Below, piece by piece: positions 46,150-59,419 of a DNA stretch of 64,000 nt. The DNA lies in the NCBI GenBank assembly GCA_020081605.1, contig JAHREC010000049.1:3224001-3288000 (forward strand), in the 5' to 3' direction. The notes below the pieces were generated by a model. It was not told where the DNA came from. It saw nothing but the letters and a program-made list of their open reading frames with translations, and did no database searches. The translations under genes were made by a program, and so were the position numbers. The stretch is from Albifimbria verrucaria. Its lineage: Eukaryota > Ascomycota > Sordariomycetes > Hypocreales > Stachybotryaceae. Every line of letters starts with the position of its first letter. The first letter of the stretch is position 1.

Positions 46150-47788
46150 TCAATTATTCGACAGGTTTACGTGGACGGCCTTGACGTTGTAGTAGCCTCT
46201 GAGTCCATCCTCGCCAAGCTCTCTGCCTAGCCCGCTTTCCTTGACTCCACCAAACGGTACCCTGACGTCGGCGTCGTTGCTGCTGTTCACCCAGACCATC
46301 CCTGCCTCCAAATCACGGGCCATCCTGTGAGCCCTCCCCAGGTCCCAGGTGAAGACGGCGCCTGCCAAGCCGTAGTCTGAGTTGTTGGCAACTGCAAGTG
46401 CCTCCTCCTCGCTCCGGAACTTGGCTATCGCGGCGCAAGGCCCAAAGATCTCCTCGTTGAAGACGGGGGCTGAAGCATCCACATTGGTGAATATTGTTGG
46501 AGGGCGAAGAACCCGCGTGCAGGTAGAGGTGCGGGCGGGTGATAGACGTCGGCGCCGCATGACTGCGCGGATGAGATGAAGGCGAAGACACGTTCCGCTG
46601 CGCGCGCGAGACCTGTGGTCCTTGAAAGGTTTGAGCATCGAACGGGTCGCCAAGGATCGATGTTTTGTCCGTGTAGGCTTTGAACTGCTTGACGAAAACA
46701 TCGTAAATAGTGTCTTGCACCAAGAGCCGAGAGGTTGCAGTGCAAACCTGCCCCTGGTTCTCCATGATACCTGCGTGCGCCCACCGCACCGCCTGCTCCA
46801 CGTCGGCATCGTCAAAACTATCAGCGGCGATTTACCGCCCGTCTCTAGTGTAATTGCCTTCATGGTTCCTGCGGCCATCCTCATAATCTCCTTCCCAACA
46901 GCTGTGCTGCCGGTGAAGGCAATCTTGCGCACGTCAGCATGCTGCGCCAACGCTGCACCTGCTTCGGCACCGTATCCCGTGATGATGTTGACTACACCAG
47001 GCGGAAAGCCAGCCTGCTGTATCAGTTGTGCAACGTATAGCATTGAAAGTGGCGTCTGTTCCGCGAGTTTGAGCACGACCGTGTTGCCGCAGCAGAGCGC
47101 CGGGCCAAGCTTCCAGGCTGCCATATCAAGCGGATAGTTCCAAGGTATGATCTGACCGCATACTCCAACAGGTTGCTTCAATGTGTAAGCCAGCTTATTG
47201 GGCCCAACGTCGATGACGCTGCCAAAGATTTTATCTGCGTAGGCAGCATAATAGCGAAGCACCTCCGAAAAGTGCGGGACATCGTAGGCAAGGGATACCG
47301 AATAGGGTTTTCCATTGTCCAGAGTCTCAATGGTAGCGATGATCTCCTTATGCTCATCTACCAAATCCGCAAGCTTGTTCATGAGAGCTCCGCGGTCAGT
47401 GCCTGACAAGAGTTTCCAGGACGGATGTTTAAGTGCATGCCGAGCAGACAGGACGGCCTTGTCCACGTCGGTGGATGTTGCTGCATGGACAGAGCAGATA
47501 TCTCGTTCGGTGCTACAGATGATCAGTGGCACATCTCTGGGAGATTCGGTTCACGTGGACACACTATGGATCAATAGTTGTCAAGCTACGGCTCCTGGCG
47601 CTTGGGTGGAACTCGTTGTTGATGAACAGGCCAAGGGGCTGCCTCCATCTCTGGCCATTGGATGCCTCCAAGTTGGTCTCCAAGCCCAGTAAACGCCGAC
47701 GAGAATCGGAGAAGTTTCGCCTGACGACTCGGCAGCCACCAGGGCTTACGAGGGTTAGTCGGGACGTCCTCCCGAAGAGGTGAGCCAT
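46150..47788 (-). CDS. NAD(P)-dependent aldehyde dehydrogenase (three bases missing in frame)
   Basis: Aldehyde dehydrogenases oxidise aldehydes to acids. Exon 1 (47788-47565) encodes an Arg/Ser-rich N-terminus (MAHLFGRTSRLTLVSPGG) and then PLGLFINNEFHPS. The 52-nt intron is 47513-47564. Exon 2 resumes with TERDICSVHAATSTDVDKAV. Hallmarks in order: IIPWNYPLDMAAWKLGPAL (catalytic Asn), FTGSTAVGKEI (cofactor loop), LETGGKSP (general-base Glu, about residue 297), NQGQVCTATSRL (nucleophile Cys, about 331), EEIFGPCAAIAKF, and PFGGVKESGLGRELGEDGL. The stop is 46150-46152. Restored bases are needed at 46814-46817, 46595-46596 and 46499-46500, giving about 529 residues. The long Arg-containing N-terminus may be a mitochondrial presequence (inference). 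The substrate is not determinable. Confidence 0.92.
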
Positions 47789-49961
47789 GGTTACTCAGGT
47801 GCCTCACGAGTTTCTGATGGCGCTTGCTAGTGGCTCGCCACCAGTATCACCAGGGCTGCAGCTCCGGGTTATGTTATCTTTGGTACACATGTCAGCGTGT
47901 GCCATGCTTTCAGTTGATGGATCGAGCCCGCTCACTTCTTCAAGTCGAGTTTGGGGCGGGTGCACAGTCTCTGCGTCACCTACGCATGGCAGCGACCCCA
48001 GGGGCAACTGAACTGACTGGCTCTCTCAGAAGGGTCTAGGCGCTGCACAGCAGTGAGCGAATCCACGGACACGGATCCCGTGTTGTTGCATCCATGCATG
48101 CAAGCTGGCATGTCCCAACCGGGTGAGAGATTCGAGTGTCCGCGGGACACCCACTTCTGCTTTTGTTCCACGGTGGGAAAAGCGGCTCGTGCACGGTGTG
48201 CTCGCACGTACGAGGCTTTCCCGGACAGGCAACAGCGCGGCCGATGGCGTGCAGGACGTCTGCTCTAGGCTCCCAAGGCTCCTCCCTCTCCCCTCTCAGA
48301 GCTTTTGGGCCCAACCAGACACGTGCCATGGCACGGTCCGAAAAGTGGGGTCCTTCTCGGCCTCGTCCCGGCCTAGCGGAGGCGGTACGTACCTTTCCTC
48401 GCACTCCTGTACTCCGGCACTCCGCACTCCGCGCTCTCCCGTGCAACACTCGCTGTCAGTACCCAGGCCAAGTTATAGTACCTACCTACTGTTACATCCG
48501 TCCATACATCCAGCTCAACTGCCGGACTCCATCGTTTCCTCTGGGACAAGACATCTGGCCCTGCAAACCATCGTTCTATACGACCTCTGCCGCATTAGCC
48601 CTCTGTCTTCCCGCCTGCTTCGCCCCTTTCGTCATGCCCACCACCCTCCCTCCCTCCCATATTCTTGCTGTTGTCCCCACCCTGCTGAATTATTCTGCGC
48701 TGGCCATTTGCTAACCTTACCGGCTGCAAGCACGTAACACGACGTCCTGGGGCCACTCACACGCACCCACCCCTGACATGCCAACTCTTGGGTCGGCGTG
48801 CCATGCCGCCTGGACGTAAAAACAGAATCATTCTTGCTTGGGCAGCCTCGTCCTTCTGCCCTCCACCCCTGTTGCTCCTGCTGCTGCAGAAGCACATCTG
48901 CTGCGTTGGCCATCATGCGATCCTTCTACTGTAGTTGCCGACCTGCCCCCATGAAGTCATTGGGCATCAACACCCCTGGGTCATGCCTGTTTCCCCAAGG
49001 CGCGGGCCGTGGTAAACAGATCACATTTGCCCAAAGTGTGACTTGGCCTTTTCTTCCATCCGAAGCCACCCCGAGTCGACAGGTTTACATCCAAATTGGC
49101 CTCACTGTAACAAACATAATGCCAGGGGATATGGAGCACAAAGCATGTAGCTAACTCGCAACGGTTTCGTTTCAATCTAATACAACTCCCATGTATACAA
49201 ACAAGACTTGGCTGCATGACAGCCAAACACGACAGGGTCGAATATAATACCGAAACCCTCTCAATTCAGCAATCCGGAAACAACGCCTTGAATTTTTGAC
49301 ATCACCCCCAAACACCTGCCAGGGGTCGTCTTGTACCCTCTCTGGTTCCTTGTGCTCATGTCCTTTCCCCCACGGACGATCTGCTCCTTGTTACTTCAGC
49401 CCTTCGCGTGAGCTCCATGGTTTGGGTATAGATAAAACAAAGAAACATGGGAATGAGGAGCTGCATCTTGTATCTTAAAAAATCAATCTGTAATCTGTGG
49501 TCAGTAGTTTTACCGCCGACTCTGAGAGTCTCTGTCTGTAATGGATATAGCAAATGATGTGCATCAGGCTTTGGGAATATCAAACAGGCTGCGCCCTTGC
49601 CGCCGCTTCCAACCCAAGCCCCTCCTCCACATGAGGTTTTTCCAACTCCATAAAATCAACCTGACAGCTGAATAAAACATGAAATCAAAACAAAGGAAAA
49701 TAACTAAAATCAATATTCTGTGAGTAAGCAAGTGGAGTGGTCAGTCGCCCGACACAAAATGTGTATATCTTCCAGTCCCCTTCCCAAAACCCCACGTCCA
49801 AATGAAAACTGTATTATAAAGTGTAGTAGGTCGAAATTTTTCCCAATTGCAAAAGCAGGACAAGGTGTGGCGGTATCTGAGGCAAGGAGGTAATGCTCGA
49901 ATTTCCTCAACCGCTTTCTTCACCTGGCCAGATATGATGTGTGAGGCAAAGCGTTGACCGC
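47789..49961. other. Intergenic with a leader-like CT-rich block
   Basis: The plus strand at about 48270-48720 is strongly pyrimidine-rich with TACCTACCTACTG, resembling a fungal promoter and 5' leader. No credible coding region follows. Long frames across it (48136-48714, 48123-48737) lack domains. The part from 49150 to 49960 probably includes the 3' region of the bZIP gene. Confidence 0.5.
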
Positions 49962-52010
49962 TTATCGCTGCGCTTGGTCGTGTGGGTGCCGCGCTGCAGT
50001 TGCCCATCCTGTCTCTATATACCGCGTTTGGAGAGGAACCCATTGACCCGTCCGTGGGTCTTGCTCTTGTGGCTGGCCGTGACCCATGACCTGTGTTTGT
50101 GGTGGCCCTTCCATTGCCCTCAGTGGTGGTAGTCTGTCCATGCTCGCCGAAGAAGCTGCTGAGTGTGGTCGGGGTGGAACTCCATAAGCCTGGCTCTGCA
50201 TTGGCGGTAACGCCATGGGCTGGCCTCCGCCAGGTACTGCGTAGGCATGGACAGAATAGTCGGTACGGTCCTCAGTCCTTCTGCGTTGCGCTGGTCGCTC
50301 GACAGACGATGCGTCGCTCGCGTATCCTTGGGAGGATGCTGCAGCATGTGATTGTTGCAGCAATGGGCTCTCCTCTGTGAAAAACCCTGTAGGTCGCGTT
50401 GAGGCCGGCGGGCTAGGTGGGCCGGCGGCATTTTCGCTGATTGACGGGGTACGTCCTACAATGTCCCTTAGACGGTTTCTCTCGTCTCGATAGAAGTCAC
50501 GCTGCCGTGTCACCTCTTCGATATGCTGATACATTTGTTGTCTTTCCGTCTGAAGTTCCTGCAGTCTCTTGATATTCTCTTCCTGCATCGTCTTCTTCTT
50601 CTTTCGATGTCGTGTTGAAGCCTTCGCATTTCGTTGACGTTTTTCGTCCGCCTTCTTTGAAGCTTGGGAGTAGTCCACCTGAACAGGAATCGGCGTGTCA
50701 CTGCCTGGCAATGTCATGAACGCCTGTTGGCCTTCTGTTCCCATCAACGGTCCAGGCATTCCTGATCTGCGAAACATTTCTGGCCAGGAAGATCCTGGAG
50801 CGTTTTCTGGTACAGATTCGTCTCTGGAGTATGGCCGGCTGCCTGGTGGCGCACCAGGGTGAAAGTGCTGCTGGGCAGGCATCTGTAGCGAGTGGTCTCG
50901 AGGATCTCTTGCCATTGCACCGCCAGTAGGGCCAGGAGACTCGCCCGGGGTTCGAGCCAGAGGCTGTGAAAGCGATCTTGAAGCAGCTGGTGGTGGCTGA
51001 TGTTGAGATAGAGCGCCAGGAGCGTGGTGAACTGGAGGCAATGGGACTCGTCTGTCAGGTGGCATTTCGGCTTCGTAAGGACGCTTAGCGGGAGAGGCTG
51101 AGGGTGCGAAGGTTTGATGACGAGGGTCAACATCCCGAGGTGACATTCCTTGCATTCCTTGCCCGATGCTCATGGCTCGAGGGTGCCTAGGGCTCAGTAT
51201 CTTGCGAGGGTTGTTCGAAGCGGGAAAGGGATAACCGCCAGACGGCGAGGTACGATCTGACGGTGACACACCAAAGGGAGGGGCTGGGCCAACTGGCGTC
51301 CCTGGATGGGATGCTGATCCTGGCTGAGCTGGAGGGAAAGGTCAGGAAGGCCCATATGCTGTGGAAATGCCGGGAACCTGGGCATCAGACTCTCTACTGG
51401 GGGAAACGATGGACCGCTGTTGTCTGACATTAGAGGGCGTGATTCCGGTGGGTTCAGGATACTGTGGACGCCCAGCGCCCGTGGAGTTAGAGTCTGCGCC
51501 CGGTAGTCGCCGTTGGAGTAGCCTGCTCGATGAGGGTCGAAAGCAGCATCACTGCTACCGGCCAGCGATGGGCCGCGGTTCTCTGTATTCGAGTCCAGAT
51601 TCTCGGTTGGAGGGGATCTTGAGGCTCGGTGAGGGGCAGGACGAGGTGCAGGTCCCTTCTGGGACATCGGAACCTGATCCCCTGCAAGCTCGTGGTCCCG
51701 AGGACCGGCACATTGACCCTCTCCCTCCTTCCTTGACTGTGGACGAGATGTTCGAATCCGTGGAGATGTACCAGGATGATATGCAGCAAGATGTTTTGGT
51801 GCCCAACTAGGCGTTGCTGGTGTCCGTGGAGAGTTGGGAGCGGTGCCACCTGTTGAATCAGTCACCGCTGAACCAGGACTGTCCTGAACAGGCGGTGCCT
51901 GTTGCCACAGGCCGGCCGATGGGTGCGCCAGGTTGATTGTTGGAGGACCGGGGACCGGTGCACAACAGTCCCGGCAGGATTCGTACGCTTGATTGCCAAC
52001 TTCGAAGGTT
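49962..52010 (-). CDS. bZIP transcription factor (N-terminus uncertain; two bases missing in frame)
   Basis: A basic region with the bZIP signature N-x7-R (KRQRNAKASTRHRKKKK, about 50590-50660) is followed by a heptad-type coiled coil (EENIKRLQELQTERQQMYQH). This predicts a dimeric nuclear DNA-binding protein. Long Pro/Ser-rich disordered regions flank it. The C-terminus is HPHDQAQR (stop 49962-49964). Restored bases at 51331-51332 and 51945-51946 join the upstream pieces (LWQQAPPVQDSPGSAV, and before it SKLAIKRTNPAGTVVHRSP). The latter follows a CAG acceptor near 52010, so at least one more 5' exon with the start codon must lie upstream. I could not identify it. The exact subfamily is not clear to me. 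Confidence 0.82.
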
Positions 52011-54951
52011 GCTGTTTATAGAGTGCCGGAAAACGAAACACCCAGGGAGGTTAGAGGTTGGTGAATTCGAAAAGTCTGCTGAAGCTTTGTTATAATAAGG
52101 GGATGGGCAGTTGCTTTGGGTGCTTGTATGCGCTGCTTTCTCTTGTTACAGTACAACAAAATGGCCAAGAAATAGTCCAAATACTGGCAGGGTTGTAGGT
52201 ATCGTATCAACTTCTCTTGGGATAAATTAAATCTTGAGTGGGTTTGGTTGGCAAGAATCTTTATACCAAGATGAGCTCAGGTTGAGCAGCCCAAGTGCGA
52301 ATGGTTGTTCTGCTGTAGATGAGTATGGATGATGGGGTCGCAGAGGTAGCCGGTGAACGGAAATGGGCGCGGTGAAAAAGGTGGGATGAACTGCAGGGTC
52401 GTCCACCACTCATACTCTGTAGGAGAAGCCTCGTTCAGCGACTGGCCAGCCTGTCGATGAGCGCGTAGACACGAGTTGGCCTAACCAACAATCAGCCAGA
52501 TCTGCTCGCCCGCCTCGCAGATTCAAACTGGGCAGGAACGCTTCGCTGCTTACTGTGGGTAAGGGCCTTCTGTCGGCGGCTCGAACCACGGCTGGAACCA
52601 AATATGAGATATTGAAGTTGCGCCCAACGCTTCCGAGCTATTGGACGTAACGGAGCTTGGCTTCCAATGTCGGGCAAAGCTTGAGTCTCAATAACCAGCA
52701 CTGTTCTGTTGCTATCGGCGAAGGCACTGAGTCGATGATCGCAAAGTCCGAGTCCTTGGTCCAAAGATACCAATGTGGAAAGGATGTCGACTAGGAACAG
52801 AGCGGTTGATATGGAAATTCTACTGTAGGATTGGTATAGCAACAAGCTGAGGGAGGGAAGAAAGTAGGAAAGAATGGGAAGAAGAAGAAGAAAACCGCGA
52901 AGATCGAAATGAGGTCCACGGGTTGGTCAAGAGACCCGATAGAGTGACTGGCTGCTTCAACTAGTCAGGTGTGCCAAAGCTGGGTAACCTACGCCCTCTC
53001 CCATGCCAGACCCTTATTAAACGACAGAGTCGAGGTCATTATCTGCTGGCGAGTGGCATGGGTGTGGAGAGGCATGACAGGGAGACAGACAATGGGCAAA
53101 AGACTGGAAGCTGGAGACAAGGCTTTGGGCCTCTTTCGTGGAGGAGACTGACCAGGGTTGAGATGGTTTGGCGGCGACCGGGAGTGTCCATCCATCCCAT
53201 CCATACAACCATGCAAGGACTCCACGGTGCTAGGACCCCCCAAGTGGCAGGGCAGGGCCTCGGTTGGGACGCGCAGGCCTTGCTGTGACCCAAAGTGTTC
53301 TGGTTTAGGCAGTGGCAGGCGGGCTTTTTTCTCAACCTTCTTTGCTTTTTCCCACTTCCCTGCCGCTGTTGATTTGAGCCGTCTTCGTCGCCTCAAATAA
53401 GCCCGTGCCAATGTCGTGCATCCTCCCACATACTTGTCACGAGATGCGGATGGGCTGCCCCAGGCTCCTACTGGCTCACGGGTCCATATAAGCGAAATCG
53501 GGGTGCGTGTAGGGGTGGGATAGCTCCATCCATACCTCACCTCCAAACTCGTGAACACTGCGACCTCGACGTGGCATATGCCTGCCTACCGTGTTTGGAC
53601 AGCGAAGAGACTGCAGATTCCGCATACGGGAGGAATGGGGCAAGCTGCGGGAGGCTAGGCCCCCAGGACATAGGATGAAGCGAATGAGAATATACCTTCG
53701 TACATGACGCTAAACCCCTAGTTACGGAAAGTCGTCGCTCATTGCAGACCGCGTGCCAGATCTATCATGGCATTGCTCTGCCCACGTCAATGATGTCCGC
53801 TATGTGCCCTTAATCGACTAGGGTTGGTTGGGAACAGGGTGTGTAAACGTGTTATGGTGGACGGGATCAACCCGAACGTCATTCAGTGCTGAGGCGGTCA
53901 GCGGTACGGTACCTCGAGGACGGGGCGAAGCTAGGATTCAGCCGCCAAATATACGTCGCGGAGGCGATCAGTGCCAGAGAACCGGGGAGGGAGATCGGGC
54001 ACGCGTGCCCAAACCATTCAAGCGTACGATGTCTTTTGGTAATACAAAAACTTCGACCCTTTGCCCGGAAACTCGGGTCGCTTCTCAAGGCGTGGGACGA
54101 GCCAATGCTTTGGCCGGGAGGTGAAGGAGAACCAAGAGGTGGCGTTGTGACGAAATGGAGAGGTGATGAGCGGACGGCGGGCCCAGAGATCTGTAACTGA
54201 TGAATGCTGCACCACCACTTTTTGCCATGGCAGCCCTATTGAAGACGGAATGGCGTACTGTGACACGTGTAATTCATGCTCGCCTGCCAGGGCTCTTCGC
54301 TTGCCTATTTGCGCCTCCGTTGCGTCAATGCCGACAACGTCCTGGACAGGCCTGAAGACCGAAGCGCGCGCTACCCTTGGCATCCGTGTATCATCAGTTC
54401 ATATAGCCATGACCCTTGCCTCAACAATTTCCTCACCAGCAAGAGAGAGGCGGAGTTTGTGGCGTGCCTGTGTAGGAAATGGATGCGGCCGTGGAAGCGA
54501 TAGAAAGACAGGGATGAGGCGCCTACGGGCACTACCAACACGCGGCGAGGTGTCTAGGAAGTTCTAGGAAGCAGTGAGCAGGATAGTGGCTGGCAGGGCG
54601 GTCGAGGGCCCTGGGGTCGGTCCACTAGTGCGATACAGTCTCTGCCAAACCCGGAGAGCTGGGGCGATGCTGAAAGCGAAGGAAGACTCATGTTGGTTAC
54701 GTTGAAGCGAAAAGGCTTGGTTTGTCGGGCAAGGTACATGAGTAGGAAGGTAGAGAGGTGGGAAGTTACCTGGAAGATGGATACCTGGGTAGGTACCTGT
54801 TCCAAGTACCTAAACCTGCTTGCTTACCTCGATAGGGAAGCACTTTCCCTGATACTCTGTACTGTCCTGTACGTACGTAGTAGCAGCAGGCGAGTAACAC
54901 TGCCCAACGCTCTTGCCGTTCCAAGTAGCTGTGGGAGTACCAGCACTGAGG

Positions 54952-54977
54952 TACCTCGAGTAATTACCTCGAGTAAG
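54952..54977. repeat. 13-bp tandem duplication containing CTCGAG
   Basis: TACCTCGAGTAAT is followed directly by TACCTCGAGTAAG. The pair overlaps the palindrome GAGGTACCTC (54949-54958) and sits in a cluster of TACCT motifs. Confidence 0.85.
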
Positions 54978-56161
54978 TACCTTTGTCGAGGCAGAACCTC
55001 GTGCCTTGTCTTGACTTGAGTCTATTTGAAGTAGGCGAGACAGCTTCATCTCCCAATCCACAAAGGCCCGCCCCCTTGTCCAGTCTGTTGTTCCTGCTGG
55101 AGCCCAAATATCTTCCGCGGTGCACCAATGCGCACGCCTCCACACCTCAGCCATACCACACCCACGACGTACATACAGACATACATAGCCGGAACAAGAT
55201 GTTCTGCTTTCCGGACAACGTGGGGAGCATGGTGGTCGCGACGTTGAACCCTTGCCTCCGCTATGCCAGGCCATGCTAGGCCATGCCGTGCCTTGCCTTG
55301 CCTTGCCTCGCCCTGTCAATCCGCCTCTGACATGCCGGCTGATGAACCTTTCGTCATCTTCGGCTTACGGTCCTCCTGGGACACCTCACCGATCTCGCGT
55401 CTCAATCCGAGAGGGGCAACGACGAAATCTTCGCGCTACGCTTATGTAGGGGCACGTTTCTTACCTGGCCTCCCCATCCTCCGCCTGGACCGCGGGAGCC
55501 CGGAACTCAAGACCCCTGTCGCAACGTCATGTCCCAATTCCCACAATTAGACTACCAGCAACATGACCAGGCCAATTCCGAAGCCGCGGGCGCTAATGGA
55601 GCCCGCCTTTTCTGCTCACCCCAAGGCACGGATGCTGAGAGCACGCATCCCGTACCATGAATTGAACGAGGAACACCTGTAATCCCTGTGTGCTCATTCC
55701 GGAACTCTCTGTGACGGCTCTGCTTAGGGCCATCATCTCGCTGCCAACCCTGACCTGTGCCACACTAACCGCGACGGAGATTCTATTCACGCTGGTACAT
55801 GGTTCCCGCCCGGTGAACTGCCAGACGGACAGGCAATGGCGCCCGTTGTGCCTTTTCAGCCGCCTGAATCTCTGGGTCCGAGACCGACCTGGCCGCGACA
55901 TGACGTGTGCAAATCTGAACGGCGTCTCGAGACAACGCGCCTCATCGAGCCGCGGCGGACCTGCTCATCATGGCTGGCCCCGTCTTGGGCGCACTCGACC
56001 GATGCACATGCATCCATCAGTTCGTCAGTGATATCACGCATTGACACGTACGGTTCCAACGCACCAACTCACCACCATGCTGTGTCATACATGCTTTAGC
56101 TCGGGAAACAGTTCACCGTACATTCGTCCCATCTCATGCCGCAGTGTACGTAGTGTCTTCG

Positions 56162-56181
56162 GCATGCATGCATGCATGCAT
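56162..56181. repeat. (GCAT)5 microsatellite
   Basis: Five perfect GCAT units are followed by a degenerate continuation (GTATGCACACGCGCACAC). Confidence 0.9.
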
Positions 56182-59100
56182 GTATGCACACGCGCACACT
56201 TCAAACCAGGCACTGGTCACTTCCGAGCGCCAGGGCGGTTGGCGGGTCCTACGCCATGCATGCCCGGGTGCCAACCCTTACCCCTGGTCAGCATGGTGTG
56301 GCTGCATGGTCCCATCATATCCAGATGCTCTGCGGCCCAGCATGCGGCCTGCGATGAAGCCATCGGCCATTGCTTCCGCTTCTCAGCAGAGAGTAACAAA
56401 GCTTACTCTCGTCCCACGCATGCAATGCTTCATTACAATGAAACCATTGTGGTGCACAGAATTTCCTGTATTAAGGATCAGCATGGCACAGCAACCACAA
56501 TGCTATCGTTCATGGAGGGGCAACGAAGACCTTGGGATCTCCAAATGTTGCCATGGCGTTGAGGCATCGCCTACAAACCACCCGTCTCAGCAACCATTGG
56601 CATGGTACAACGGGCCAGAATTTCTTGCCCATGGTCTTTTCATTTCCTTGGATATCCAACAAGGTCACGCTGACGTATAATTGCTTGCATCGTGACCACC
56701 CCTCAATTTTAAGCTGTGGCAGTTGTCGCGACACGCACCGCTTCGAGAAATGTGCGACTTCGAACCAGCATCCTACGAGCCAAGAAGAAAAGGAAACATA
56801 TGTCAGCCTCGTGGGGTCCTAGCTAATTGAGATGAGCATGACCACTACGAATAATGGTTCCTACCTACTAGCGGCTGGTGTCCAGTACTACATGGTGTAG
56901 TGAGGAAATGAGCTGTAAAATGAGATGGGCCCTGGCGTCAGACCAGGGTGTAACAATGTGTTACTACTCTCCAAAACACATCTGCTCTTTCTCTATCCGT
57001 ACTACTCTGACATATTCACATTCACCTGCACGAAAGCATATACCAGTTCCACCGTTCTAAGGTTATGCATCGACATATTCTGATGGTTAGGGCATCGCTC
57101 CGCCAGGTGGCGTTTGCAACAGTCTAGCCTGGGAATGTGATGAAAATGTCCGTGTAATTTCTTTCAAGTTGTGAGATGGCCAAAAAAAAACGATAGCTTG
57201 GTTGAGGCACATGCACAACGTGCCAGGTGTGATCTCACTGCAGATCTCGAGTCGACGATCCGTGGAGACGAGGGCTCACGAACTGCCCTGTTCCCTGCTG
57301 AAGAAGCAACTCACTCTTCAACCCGGCCCGTCCCTAGCAGTTCGCGAATGGGGCACAGTGGTCACAAAACTACCAAGCGCTTCTGGAAATCTATCTGTCA
57401 CTTCATGCGCACTTTAAAATGTCACATCCTCAACCTTCCGATGTTGTCTCACCCTCCACCACGTATGAGGAGAAGCACACCGACAATTCTGACTTCGCCC
57501 TAGGCCTCAAGCCTAGCCCAACACCAAGACGCCGAAAAATCCCGGTCCTTGCTTTATGGCCCTCCAATCTCAGTATGGGAAAACCAGCAAAAGAATGGGC
57601 TAAAGATGTTGTTCAGCGAGACGTATGTATGCCATGCATTTGCATGCTGCACCTAAAGGAGATGGCCCTGCAAGTGCACCCAGCGCCCGGTTCATGCAGG
57701 AATCCTCGCCTCTACCCTTCGGTTCCTAACACCCTTACCACGCCCCTTCCCCACCTCCGCTTCCCCTGGTCGTTGAGCCCGCTTCGCTACTGTATGCCTC
57801 GCAAGATACAAGGACAGAAGCTTGCATATGGATGAGGGTACGAGACGTTAAGGCAGAACGAATCGGTGTGCATAAGTCCGCACGGTCAGTGCCCAACGGG
57901 ATGATTGACACGCGTGCCGTGCAGGGCTGCATTTTCGACGTGGCCATCGCTAGAAAGTCACCGTCAGCTTCACCTTGGTGCCCGATGACGGCCTGACTTT
58001 GCTGGACAGCAATGCTTAGCTGCACCGCCGCAGCAGAACTAACGTCAAAGATGTGATGGCGGTAAACCAAGAAAGGCCAGAGTCCAGGGACTGGTGGCAA
58101 TGCTGAGCGCCAGAAATCTAGACTTATTACGCCAACATTTCATCATACCCCAGGGAATCACCGTCTATGCTATCTGTGCGAAGACACAGCTCAGTCAAGT
58201 CAATCCAAGACAGAGCTCAGCGGGCTATTCTTCAGAGACCATGGCAACTGTATCTGCCTTTTCCCCACCAGCAACGATCAAGTCCGTCCAAGATGTAGCC
58301 AGTTTTGGGCAACAGCCATTGGAACCGGAATTTGCCGTGCTTAAATATGTGCAGTCAAGTATTAGGCCACCTACCAGACTGCCCAGGTAGTTCCGCATCA
58401 ACTCGCAGCCACGTGAAGTACTTATTAATCCAAACAATATATTGCGCAAACCAGTTTGCAACATTCTCCTGAAATCGTACATTTCAATGTTAGCGGTACA
58501 CTACATTAGCAGTTGTGCTACTCCCCACATTCAGTCATTGCTTGTGGAACATCGGAAAGGTCATGGAAACTATTTTATGCAGTGATCCGAGACCTGCTGC
58601 CGCAATTCAATCCATACGTCTTAGTGCGCGGGTGACAATAACAAGTCCGCCTTAAGCTTCGAAGCTTGATTCAGGTTCCGTGGCCAATGAACGGCGGTGA
58701 CTATGGACGTCTCGACAACCACTTGGTTCCAGCACTGCAGGGACCAAGTCTTGCAAGCCTAGCTCGTTCTCATATTAGCACCTCATCTCGCCTCCTATTG
58801 TGAACAGATTTGCCAAAGCCGTGTGTCGCGTTTTCGCTTGACGTAAGCGGCTCAGCAAGTTACACATGGGTTTGACTCGGCATACTCAGCTCCGAGCTCT
58901 CGTTGGCTGTTCGTTTTCCTCACATTTCTCATGTTTGTGTGCATTTTCATTGGCTACGTGGTTCCAATTTGAACGCCGGTCCTTACTGCTCCGACCGCAA
59001 CATCTAAACTACCGATCATGAGAGCAACAATAGGGCGAATTCCACCACTTCAATCACCGGCTAAATGTAGCTCGGAAAGGAGGCCCGTCATGCCTTGTTC

Positions 59101-59419
59101 GGAAAGCTCCTGTAACATCCTCCGTAGCAACAGAAGGCCAATATCTCGGCGCTGGGCTGGTGAGGGATGGTATAAATCCCTCAATGCTCGGGTCAAACGA
59201 TTCTTGTTCCGTCGTAGAGTGTCCGCTACTGCGTCTCTACGAAGAGGAGTCAACTCGAGGTTCGGTTGTTGTCAAGCCGTAAACGCGCAATCAACTCTGA
59301 TCTCCAACCCCGCTCCACGAGCCCCGCTGCCCCCTCTGTGTACTAAAGAACACTCGTCTGCCAATTGTGGCCTCGTAGCATTGAGACTGTCACAAGAGTA
59401 GGTGAATAGGAAGACAAAT

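Larger units (their letters stand above)
52011..59419. other. 7.4-kb gene-poor region
   Basis: The first part (to about 52900) should contain the missing 5' exon, leader and promoter of the bZIP gene. Beyond that I see only short frames without recognisable features, a GGTACC/TACCT-rich cluster at 54770-54985, and microsatellites. No transposon or RNA gene was identified by eye. Confidence 0.5.

Noticed and set aside
48136..48714. 193-codon open frame on the plus strand
   Set aside because: It overlaps another long frame of equal quality in a CT-rich block, with no domain, signal peptide or membrane pattern of note.
52575..52600. tRNA B-box-like GGTTCGAGCCG on the minus strand
   Set aside because: No matching A box, acceptor stem or cloverleaf could be built around it. 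Similar GTTCGA hits (14343, 43065) also failed.
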